DNA of 64,000 bases from Mytilus californianus (lineage: Eukaryota > Mollusca > Bivalvia > Mytilida > Mytilidae): positions 59,604,318-59,668,317 of the forward strand of contig NW_026262593.1 in assembly GCF_021869535.1 (NCBI RefSeq), in the 5' to 3' direction. Position numbers and translations under genes: made by a program. Numbering within the stretch: position 1 is the first letter of the stretch; each line of letters opens with the position of its first letter. This document shows, piece by piece, positions 26,301-38,300 of the stretch. A model generated the notes under the pieces. The model saw only the letters and a program-made list of their open reading frames with translations, was not told where the DNA came from and did no database searches.

Positions 26301-29300
26301 AATATATACTTGACAGATTATTGTGTTGATTGTGTCAATTAACAATGCTATTGACAACATGTATTTAAAACAACGTGGTTTCAACTTTCATGAATATGCA
26401 TGATTATTATATAGGAATAACAATGCTAAATAGACATCAAACGTTTGTATTTTTGGATCAAAACACAGTTGCAATTTAAAGTCCAAATAGAAGCTATCCG
26501 TAGCAATTCTGATGTATTCATTCTTACACTCAAGCGTATCAAGCAAGGTTACTACAATGACAAAGTAGTTTGTTAAAGATTTACAACCCATTATTTGTAA
26601 GTCTTGCGACTATTGTTCAACTCAGACCAGGTGTTAATGATATAAAAAGAGGGGACCTGGTAGGTAAATCTAATCTGAAGTAATGTTGTTTGTTTGCATT
26701 TAATCAAATAGAAATAAAGAATTTTCTTTCTTGCTTAATAGATTTAATGCTAAAGGTTTTGATTGACTAGTTTTTCAGTCATTTGAGTGGACATCAAATA
26801 ACGAATTTAGAGTTTGAAACAGTCTAAATATTTTCGCTTGTTTCTTCTGATCAACATTCTGTTCAGGCTTTGTTTTGACATAGCACAAGATCATGTCTTC
26901 CTGTACTATTTACCCAACCTCTTTTTTTTTACTTATATAACATTCAGTGTTCAACTTATTGTATAAACTGTTACATGCCATATTGGTTTGGTAAACTGTG
27001 ATTTTATTGTCATACAAGTGGAAGGGTTAACTAGCTATATAACCAGTTTTAACACACCATTCTCTTTTAGGAAAATGCCTGTACCATGTCAAGAATATGA
27101 AAGTTGTTTTTCACTCCTTCTGTTGATTGATAACGTTTGATTTTGTTAGTTGTTATGGACTACCCTTTTTTTGATTTACCTTGGAGTTCGGTATTTTTGT
27201 TATACTTTTTTGCATAAAGTTCGAACGAAACAATTTTCAGTTTCTAAATAAATGATCAATCGCTTCAGTCATTTTTTTACATTTTGCTTTTTTTTTTCTT
27301 CACTTCTTGAATGAAATATTCTCTTTACTGTTTCAGTTTAATGAACATTATCGCAATAACTCATCATATCTAATGATAAATGACATTTTCCGTTGTTTTA
27401 TACTGTTTTGTCGGGTTTCGAACAGAAAGTCTATTTATTTGCAATCGTCAATGAGGTTTTAATGTGGCATATCCATTTTGGTATCTTTCGCCTCTCTTTT
27501 AAAATGATAATTCTAAAGAAAAAAATATCCATAGATAGTTTGTGCAATTTACAAGACTAAAATTAGAGTAGTTATGTTTTGAGAAATACATTTTACGATT
27601 AACCCCTTATGGCTTGATAACAAGGATACATCATGGGCCGTCCGTGAATAAATAACTTAGGTCGTTTGTACGGTGTGATGTTGTCTGTTCTGAAAATCGG
27701 TGTGAGAAAATTGATCAAATATAAGGTTCAAAATTAAAAAGAAATTTACATGTATCATCTCTGATCCTTCCCTACAGCAAAATATAAATGTTCATAAGTA
27801 GAACGTAGATAAACGTGTGATACCGACTACAATGTGCGTGTTTCTATAGAATTACAACATCAGGTTTGAAGATAAATAAAGTTTCTGAAAGCTAAATACA
27901 TAAAACGTTTAAGTTGCAGTAAAGACAAAAAGACATGAACATTCAAATCAGTCTAATGGCAACTTTGCCTTCGATGGTTTCTTAGTTGATAAGCGTTATA
28001 TTTTGAATGGAAGTCATAATTAAAAACATATCAGTACTGCAGCATTGGCAACAAAGCGGTGTGTACCAACTTGGGACTTACAGTATATCAGCAGTGGAAC
28101 CAATCCAGTGGCAGAAATGTAAAATTATGGTGCAACCGAGATAAGAAGTTTGGGAAGAAAACCCGTAAATGTTTTGGGAGCAAAGAAATCTAAATTACAC
28201 CAGCAGAAATGCAAAATAGTCACTGTTAAGCATTGGACCAAACGGTTGTGAAATTAGGCATTTTACAAAAATTGTAATGTTACGTTTAGATTTAACAGAC
28301 ATTTTTAATTTTACGATTGTCATTTGACAACTCGCTTAGTCATTATTTATTTCTTTAGTGGATAGTTATCATTATCTATTGGTATATGTAATGAGTTTTT
28401 TTTTATCAAACATGACATAAGATATCTGTCAAAGAGTACAAAGAGTAAACATGTTGAGAGGATGATTTATTATTCGTACATGACTTGGTAAATATCCATT
28501 TTGTCGTAAAATAAAATAAATCTAGAAGTAACGTTGCTTCCATTGAAGTGCACCACATTAAAATCTCATCATATAATATCCACACTTACAGTACCACAAT
28601 AAATTTACTGTAATCAGGAAGTAACTGCTTTTATTTTTCATCTTGAATCTCTGTGAGGTATACGGTCACCATTTTCCTGTATATGCATAATAGAAAAACT
28701 AAATAGAGCCGGGGTCTAAGTGTGGCAATATATAAAATAATGGAATAAGATATATGTTGTAAAAAAATGAGATTTCAGATTGAATGTTAAGATAGAAACA
28801 AATGATTTAAAATATACGCTGAGTCAAAGAAAACAGAGATTAATCATTAAGGAAAGTTCATCAAGACTTGGACCGAGAATATGGTATCAAATTTTAGAAA
28901 AAAAACATACTGAAGATATAGATAAAGAACCAGGCAAGATGAGGTTTATGCTTGGTTTCTAATTTTCAATATATTTCATTTTTATTGTGTCTTTTATTGG
29001 ATGCAAAAATAAGGTATTGAAATACAGTAGATTTGAACAGTTGAATTAAAGACTATGTATGTCTATATAAGAGGTCAAATTGATTAAAAATACTAGTTTT
29101 GAAAATATGAATATGATCTTAAATTGCTAGAATAAAAGACAAAAACACCTATTCCACAACTCACTATTGATCTGTTTGAGTTCGCTGCATTCCAAATAAA
29201 TCAAAATTATCATGGCAAACAATGAAAAGAAATGAATACGTGTACAACGTTCTTTTATCCACTGCATAATTCTGAATTGACCATTATGAGGAACGGACCA

Positions 29301-32300
29301 CAAAGAAGAAACAATTACATCTGGAGCTATTCAACCCAAAGATATACCTGTTGTGAATAGCCAAACATAATTGAGGTCAATTTCTGTTAGGGAGTTGCAA
29401 CCTAATTTACGAATGAGATTTATAAAATTTGTCACCTTCAAAATTATAAAATGGACAGTTTACCATGATCAAATGCCGAAACATTTATTTCTATACTATG
29501 TTACCCAAAAGCAATGGTATCGAATTAAAGAAAGTAAATGAAAGTTAAACGCGGCATTTTGGCTGTAACAAATTCAATATTTGGGCTAAAAGTCATTGAG
29601 AAAACGCATAGGCAATTGTTTGAGAAGTCAAAGAGAGATATATCTATGAACAACATTCCTTTAAAAAGGGAACTTAAAAACAGCCAACATCATATATCAA
29701 CTTGCTTATAAGAGACACAACCTTAGTTTTATTAAAAGTCATCTACTGGCTAGCTATGAAAATGTTCTTTAATGACCATTGTGCAGGTGATATCCTCGGG
29801 AGATAAAAAGTCAAACCACAGTGGTTTCGATATATTGGTTATAAGTTAAAAGTACATTCGTATATTTCATTTGATATACGGATTGTAGGTCATTAGGGGC
29901 ACTCAAAGCCAAAAGTTTGGACAGCTGAAAAGGAAACGTGCATGGAGAACTTGACAACTGAAAAGGACCTTTATAAATCCAATAAGTATAGTTCAGAAAA
30001 GTGCTTCGCCCGGGAATAAAAGACCTCCACTAAAAAAGTAGGGTACATTTGATTGGAATATAAATTCTGCAAAACTTTCCTATTTATAGGAAGCCGAAAT
30101 GGGAAATGTGTGACAAGCGTACTTGCACGCAAACAATTAATAAGCTTTTGGAAACCAACTGAGTACCTCTAAACTTCAGCATTGATATTGTATTATAGAC
30201 ATAATGCACAAATGTTTCCAAATTTTGTTTGTCAAAACGATAGTTTATTGAGAATAAAGATATATATACAAAAATGCTCTTCAATCTCTTAATTGGTTAT
30301 TTTTTCAATTGTTTTGATTCAAGCCCACTGATGAGTTTTACGTTGACAATACGCTCGTCTATCATATTAGATTATTATCATGACAGATATCGTAACATCT
30401 TATCCGAAAAAAAATTGGGATTCCGTAATTAACTCTAATAACGTTGAACAATTTACAACTGAAATACAAAAACTATCATAGAGGCCGCTGAAAAGTGTAT
30501 TCCAAATAAAATAATAACTGTTCGGAAAAATGAACCCCCATTGCTAACAAATGTGGTTGTCGTTTGTTGGTGACCGTGTGGTTCATAAGTGTTTCTCGTT
30601 TCTCGTTTTTTATATAGATTAGACCGTTGGTTTTCCTGTTTGAATTGTTTTACACTAGTCATTTTGGGGCCTTTTATGCCTTGCTGATCGGTGTGAGCCA
30701 AGGCTCCGTGTCGAAGTACTCTGACCTATAATTGTTTACTTTTTACACATTGTGACTTGGATGGTTAGTTGTCTCATTGGCACTCATACCACATCTTCTT
30801 ATTTATATAAATGATATAATAATCAATCGGATTGGACAAAATTTAAGAAAATACGATATGAAGCTACTAGCTTAATAAGAAATCCAAAGGATGAATTTAA
30901 CAACAATTTAATTAAAGAAATCATAAACAGTAAGTAACCCGTCCACTACTAATTGGTGGAAAACGGTCAAACAATTATCCGGATTAAAAACAAACGACTC
31001 AAGTGTACCCCCATTAATGGTCAATAACAACTTAATATTTGATGAAATCTAAAAGGCAAATGAATTTAATCTTTTTATTTTCTTCCCAGTCAAATATTGA
31101 TGATGCAAGTGCTATGTTACCTGAAGAACTTCATAATATTAGTGATGTCTTTAGTATTAAATATAAAACTTACTGTTACTGAAGTTGAAGATATATTGAA
31201 AATTGTTAATCCCACAAAAGCTTCTGGTCCAGACCTCATAAATCCCAAATTATAAAAAGAAGCATCTTCTGTATTAAAGTATTTATTATGTAAGCTATTT
31301 AACTTATCCTTAAGTACGTCTACTTTTCCAGATCAATGGAAACGAGCAAATGTTACCCCAGTTTATAAAAATAGTAAACGAATGACGTGAAAAACTATAG
31401 ACCTATTTCTTTGTTTAGTGTAGTTTCAAAGTGTATGGAACGTTGTGTATATAAACACGTTAACAATCATTTAAAGAGTAATAACATTTTAACCAAAAAT
31501 CAGTCCGGCTTTACACGGGGGAATTCTGCGGTTAATCAATTAATTAATATTTCAAATGATTTTGGGAAGGCTTTAGCGGTAAAGAAATTAGGGTAGTATT
31601 CTGTGACATAAGTAAAGCTTTTGATCGAGTCTGGCATAAGGGACTGCTATTCAAACTTCAACAAACGGGCATATCGGGTTCTCTATTAAAGTGGTTTGAA
31701 AATTATCTAACAAATAGAGTTCAGCGGGTGGTGATTAACGGTTCAATTTCTGAATGGCTACCTGTAAATGCAGACGTCCCACAAGGGTCTATTCTGGGCC
31801 CTCTCCTTTTTTTGATATTTATAAACGATATTGTAGAAGATTTTCAAGCTCAAATTAAACTATTTGCAGATGACACTTAATTATATATTATGGTTGACAA
31901 TCGAACAGAAGCAGCTACAATTTTAAATAACGATCTAGATAAGATTTATAATTGGTCAAAGAAATGGCTTGTTAATTTTAATGTCCAAAAGACTGAAAGT
32001 ATGATAATTTCCAAAAAACTAAATAGACCTTTTCATCCTCCATTAAATATGAATACCCATGAGCTACAAATAGAAAGTAAACACAAACATCTAGGTGTCT
32101 TTTTTTGGATCCTGGAATGACCATATTGAATATATAATTTCTAAATCTTACAAAAGAATAAATATAATGAGGAAAATGAAAAATGTTCTTGATAGTTTAC
32201 AGTTGAACAAATTTACATATTATTTGTTCGCCCAATTCTCGAATATGCAGATGTCGTTCGGGACTCTCAAAATCAGAATTTGATTACTAAACTTGAAAAT

Positions 32301-35300
32301 ATCCAGCTTGACGCGGCGCGTATCGTCACGGGGGGTACTTAACTAATCAGTATTAATAATTTATATGTGGAAACTCGATGGGAAAATTCATCTGATAGAC
32401 GACGCAATCAAAGATTAATTTTTTATCACAAAATTTTGAATAATAAAACTCCAGAGTATTTAAGAGACTTAATGCCCGCTTCAGTGGGAAGTAGACATGA
32501 TTATTATACAAGGCAAAGAAATAATATTACACAACTCAACATACGTTCAAGCATATTGTTATTCTTTAATTGTTTAACATTTCTTACCGATATAACATGT
32601 TACTTTTATTATTCCTCCCTTAGTTTATTTATTTTGTATTTACATTGTATCATAGGTCAAATTTATTTGTTCAGTGTATGTTCAATGGTGTTAATATGTC
32701 CTTTGATTGTGTTAAGCTATTTCAGTTGATATTTTATAGTGTGTCTTTCAATGTTGTGATGTTACACTATTGTTTCAGAAAAAGGGTGAAGGTTTGGTAC
32801 CATTAAAACGTTTAAACCCGCTGCATTTGTTTGCACCTGTCCTAAGTCAGGAATCTGATGTTCAGTAGTTGTCGTTTGTTGATGTGGTTTATAAGTGTTT
32901 CTCGTTTCTCGTTTTTTATATAGATTAGACCGTTGGTTTTTCCCGTTTGAATGGTTTTACAGGACATTTATCAAATAAATAAAAATTCGTATTTTTTTAT
33001 ATTTTTTGAAGTTACTCAAGTTGTGGATTGTTGTCATGGATTCGCCAAAATTAAAATGCAAGCTTTAATGTAGAATTTACAGTATACAAACCTCAGATTT
33101 TGTTTCTGAGTCATTACAGTTCTGTCAGATTTCAAGTAACCATGTGACAACCTCACACAGAGGTAACGGTTATATGAAATGAACATGCCGAAAGCCAAAA
33201 TCTTCAACTGACAAGCATATTGTTATTCTTTAATTGTTTAACATTTCTTACCAATATAACATGTTACTTTTATTATCCCTCCCTTAGTTTATCTATTTTG
33301 TATTTACATTGTATCATAGGTCAAATTTATTTGTTCAGTTTATGTTCAATGGTGTTAATATGTCCTTTGATTGTGTTAAACTATTTCAGTTGATATTTTA
33401 TAGTGTGTCTTTCTATGTTGTGATGTTACACTATTGTTTCAGAAAAAGGGTGAAGGTTTGGTACCATTAAAACGTTTAAACCCGCTGCATTTGTTTGCAC
33501 CTGTCCTAAGTCAGGAATCTGATGTTCAGTAGTTGTCGTTTGTTGATGTGTTTCATAAGTGTTTCTCGTTTTTTATATAGCTTAGACCGTTGGTTTTTCT
33601 CGTTTGAATGGTTTTACACTAGTAATTTTTGGGGCCCTTTATATCTTACTGTTCGGTGTGAGCCAAGGCTCCGTATTGAAGACCGTACTGTGACCTATAA
33701 TGGTTTACTTTTATAAATTTTGACTTGGATGGAGAGTTGTCTCATTGGCACTCATACTACATCTTCTTATATCTATATGCGGATGAATATTTTATCCCAG
33801 CAACAACAAGACTATGGAACACTCTTAACTTAAACATAAGAAAATGTGAATCTCTACCATTATTCAAAAAACAAATTCGTACCCAAAATATTAAGGTCCC
33901 AATGTATTTAGGATATCGTCTTGGTCAAATTCTTCATACTCGCTTTAGAATGGATTCAAGTTCATTGAATTCTCACATATTCCTTCGTAATTTAGTAAAC
34001 CCCCCAAACTGTTGTTGTGGTGATGTAGAAACAAATTCTCACTTCCTGTTATCTTGTCCCATATACACCGATTTAAGACATGAACTATTAGCTTCTGTTT
34101 CAGTTCTTCCTGTCCAAGTTGACACACAAATTTTGCTTTTTGGATCAACGGTACTCTCAGATGAGCAAAATAGTCATTTATTTACTTTGGTGCAGAAATA
34201 CATTATTAAAAGCAAACGTTTAAACCCTTGATAATGCTGCTTCATCATTCAATAAGAACCCAAGCATTTCACACTGTATACATTACAAAAAATAATGTTT
34301 ATTTTTTTCCTCTCTATTGTATTTTTCACCCTTTTCATATTTATATATTTATTACAGAGCATGCCAGTATTTACATTTATGTATTGTTCAATAAGTGTAT
34401 TATTTGTGTAATAGGAGACAAATTTGTAAAAGCAAATTTGCTTGTTTCTGAATTCTTAATATTTATTTCAGTTGTATTATATATCGTTATGTGATGATTT
34501 ATCTGAATAAATATTGTTTAAACTAAATTATTATATCATCGCAAATTTAAAAAAAGTTTAGGGGTATAAAGGAATCCCCTTGTCCGTCCTTCTTCGCATC
34601 CAGGGTATAACTGGTGTAGCGTAGAACCAGAGACATATGTCTCTGGTAGAACTAAGGTTTACAAAACTTGGTATGCAGATGCATCATGTGTAGGCGGTTT
34701 ATCACTTACCAAAATTAGGTCATTGGGGTCTGACCTCGACCTTTTACCCCTATTATAGTGAAACCTTATGTTAGGTTTACCATACTTGGTATGCTGATGC
34801 ATCATGTGTATGCGATTTACATGATTTATCACTTACCAATATCAGGTCATTGGGATCTTGACCTCAACCTTTTACCCTATGATAGTAAAACCTTGTTTAA
34901 TTCTTGTCTGTAGAACTTAGGTTGACCAAACTTGGTATGTAGATGCATCATGTGTAAGCAATTTATCACTTACCAAAATCAGGTCATTGGGATCTTGACC
35001 TAGAACTTTTACCCCTATGATAGTAAAACCTTGTCTGATTCGTGTCTGTAGAACTAAGATTGAACAAACTTGGTATGTGAAGTCATCAGATGAAAGCGGT
35101 GTGGCACATACCAAAACCAGATCACTCAGGCCTTGCCTTTGACATTTGACCACTATGATATAAGAACCTTGTGTGATTCGTGTTAACAGGACATTTATCA
35201 AATAAATAAAAATTCGTATTTTTTTTATATTTTTTGAAGTTACTCAAGTTGTGGATTGTTGTCATGGATTCGCCAAAATTAAAATGCAAGCTTTAATGTA

Positions 35301-38300
35301 GAATTTACAGTATACAAACCTCAGATTTTGTTTCTGAGTCATTACAGTTCTGTCAGATTTCAAGTGACCATGTGACAACCTCACACAGAGGTAACGGTTA
35401 TATGAAATGAACATGCCGAAAGCCAAAATCTTCAACTGACATTGTCTTGATACTTGATTTCAATCTGCTGTTGTGCAACAACTAAAATGTGAGTGTTGCG
35501 GTATTAGTTCCGATATTCGGACAACTCTAGTACGCTAAAAGTGTAAATACTAACAGCCTTCGAAATCATATAGCATCCATATTTTCAAATCTTTGATGTA
35601 TTCGTTTGGGGTATAAAAAACTAGAGGCTCCAAGGAGCCTGTGTCGCTCACTTGATATTTTTTTTTACAATTGATGCATGAAATAATGCAACCGTTTTAC
35701 CTTTGCTTTAGTTTCAGAGATATAAGTCAAAAACTGCATTTTCCCTCTAAGTTCTATTTTTAGCCATGTCTGACATGTTGGTTGGCAAGCAGGGTCATCG
35801 GACACATTTTTTTAAACTAGATACCCTAGTGATGATTGTGGCCAAGTTTGGTTAAATATGTCTCAGTTGTTTCAGGAGAGAAGATTTTTGTAAAAGATTA
35901 CAAAAATTTACAAATAATTGTTAAATTTGACTTTAAAGGGCAATAACTCCTTATGGGGATCAATTGACCATATTGGTCATGTTTGACTTATTTGTAGATC
36001 TTACTTTGCTGAACATTATTGCTGTTTACAGTTTATCTCTATCTATAATAATATTCAAGATAATAACAAAAAACTGCAAAATTCCATTAAAATTACTAAT
36101 TCAGGGGCAACAACCCAACAACGACATGTCTGATTCGTCTCAAAATTTCAGGACAGATAGATCTTAACCTGATGAACCTTTTTACCCATTGTCAAATTTG
36201 CTCTTAATGATTTAGTTTCAGAGATATAAGCCAAAAACTGCATTTTACCCCTATGTACTATTTTAGCCATGTCGGCCATCTTGATTGGTGGGCGGGGTCA
36301 TCGGACACATTTTTTTTATTGAGATACCCTAGCGATGATTGTGACCAAGTTTGGTTAAATTTGGCCCAGTAGTTTCAGAGGAGAAGATTTTTGTAAAAGA
36401 TTACAAAAATTTACGAAAAATTGTTAAAAATTGACTATAAAGGGCAATAACTCCTTACCGGGTCAATTGACTATTTTGGTCATGTTTGACTTATTTGTAG
36501 ATCTTACTTTGCTGAACATTATTGCTGTTTACAGTTTATCTCTATCTATAATAGTATTCAAGATAATAACCAAAAACTGCAAAATTTCCTTAAAATTACT
36601 AATTCAGGGGCAGCAACCCTACAACGGGTTGTCTGATTCATCTGAAAATTTCAGTGCAGATAAATCTTAACCTGATGAATATATTTACCCAATGTCAGAT
36701 TTGCTCTAAATGCTTTAGTTTCAGAGATATAAGCCAAAAACTGCATTTTTCCCCTATGTTCTATTTTTAGCCATGTCGGCCATCTTAGTTGGCAGGCGGG
36801 GTCATCGGACACAATTTTTAAACTAGATACCCTAGTTATGATTGCGGCCAAGTTTGGTTAAATTTGGCCCAGTAGTTTCAGAGGAGAAGACTTTTGTAAA
36901 AGTTAACGGACGACGACGCCAAGTGATGAGAAAAGCTCACTTGGCCCTTTGGGCCAGGTGAGCTAAAAATGAAAAATTGGCTACCTGGATTTCATCCATC
37001 CTGCAGTATAACCCTCGTCGAAGGTCAAGTGAGCATTTAGCTTTATAACAAGCTTTGTGCAATTCCAGCAGTTTTCATTAGATAGAATGGATATAACACC
37101 AACCTTACAATTTTCGACATTCAAGAACCACACGGCCGATTTCGATTTAGACATCTTGGTAAACCAAAACGAATCCACCGACCTCTTAACTCTCTTTATC
37201 TATTGATATTTTTTACGTCTACAAAAAGTAGACTTTTAAAAATGAGAAATTAAAATATCTCACAGACATCCATTTCATACAAAATGCATACCAAGCATGG
37301 ACTATTGTCAATTTGTTTTAAAAGTGTGGAAAAATAAAACAAAACATCAGTAAGTCGATATTTATGTATGTGAATTTAAGCATGAATGCAATTTAGGTAC
37401 TCCTCCTTACAGAATCTTGGGTCGTTTGGAGGTCGGTTCAAACTGGCCCAATTTTTAAGATTCAGTATGGATTCAAAATTAAATTGTGTAAAACTACATA
37501 GTAAACAAGGAATGGATACATGTACAAAATAAATACAGCTAGATTGCGTTGTCCGTTTCTTAAATACACGAAGGTGAAGAAAAAGAAACTGTCAAAGTAG
37601 GTGCAAATTGGCACACCTACCTCACGTTATACAGGAAGAGACCACCGTGTGCCGACCCTCCTAATATGAGAGTTTGGATGGGATTTACAGAATAGAGAAT
37701 AATGGCCAAAATAAACAAAGAATAGAGAGAAATGAGTAAATAATATAAAGAATATATAGAGAATGGTGGGATGCAAAAGTATAAGGATTAACTGTGGAAC
37801 TTGAATAATAGAATTGGGCAATAAAAACTGATTACAGAAATGAACCATGTACAGAACAAAGAAATCATATAAAAAAAATCAAATAGTATAATGATTTCCA
37901 TGAATATTTTACAGAATAAGCGTTTCTTTGAAAGATAAAGAAAAATGCCTTCAAAAATTTAAAGAATGCAGAAATTAAGGACACCCCATCCAGACCCTCT
38001 AATATAATACTGCTAATATGTTATGTTCCTATGCATATGGCTCATTGCAAACAACAAGTATCAAGTAACAGATATACAGACAATACAATCTAATTCTGAT
38101 TATTAATACCAGCTAGACTCATAATTCAGTCCGGCGAGTTACAAATCTTTTAATTGTATTATAGACTCTGTTAATTATAGGTTGGCGCACGAGTGAGATT
38201 CGCCGGATATCGCTTGATGTAAAATCGAGTTCTTTAATTTCAATAAAAATATAAACGAGCCTTTGGCGAGTTTATTATCACTATATATAATATTAATTTA

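Larger units (their letters stand above)
20791..29759. other. Intron 3 of the lipid-transfer gene, mostly featureless
   Basis: Apart from entries at 22800, 24990 and 27074 nothing was identified. The composition is AT-rich, with short poly-A/T runs. A 60-codon plus frame at 28780-28959 has no recognised domain. Confidence 0.5.
30363..34530 (+). mobile_element. Decayed non-LTR retrotransposon (CR1/Jockey-type LINE), interrupted
   Basis: The pre-RT linker appears at 30410-30545 (FTTEIQ, AEKCIPNKIITVRKNEPP). The RT begins at 31388 (KNYRPISLFSVVSKCMERCV) and continues through DISKAFDRVWHKGLL (31606), PQGSILGPLLF (31778) and FADDT (31863-31877), directly followed by a stop. The C-terminus continues at 33779 with FIPATTRLWNTL and a Cys/His motif C-x-CGDVET-x2-HFLLSCP, ending at 34231. 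The endonuclease is missing. Stops and frameshifts between 30800 and 32340 show that it is dead. SINE-like DNA interrupts it at 30551-30805 and 32549-33778. The family call rests on the RT motifs and the C-terminal zinc-knuckle-like motif. Confidence 0.85.

Noticed and set aside
28780-28962. Possible small exon
   Set aside because: No family resemblance, no good donor, and the frame ends at a stop in featureless AT-rich DNA.
30453-30701. 82-codon minus-strand frame
   Set aside because: Spans the border between the LINE linker and a SINE-like insertion, so it is a chance frame.
32959-35441. The two X blocks as LTRs of a retroelement
   Set aside because: No TG...CA ends, no primer-binding site or polyprotein between them; the sequence between is a SINE-like copy, the end of a LINE and a tandem repeat. 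Duplication plus deletion explains the order better.
35964-36670. Repeated frames starting MTILVMFDLFVDLTLLNIIA
   Set aside because: They recur with the 500-base tandem unit of a repeat and only reflect it.
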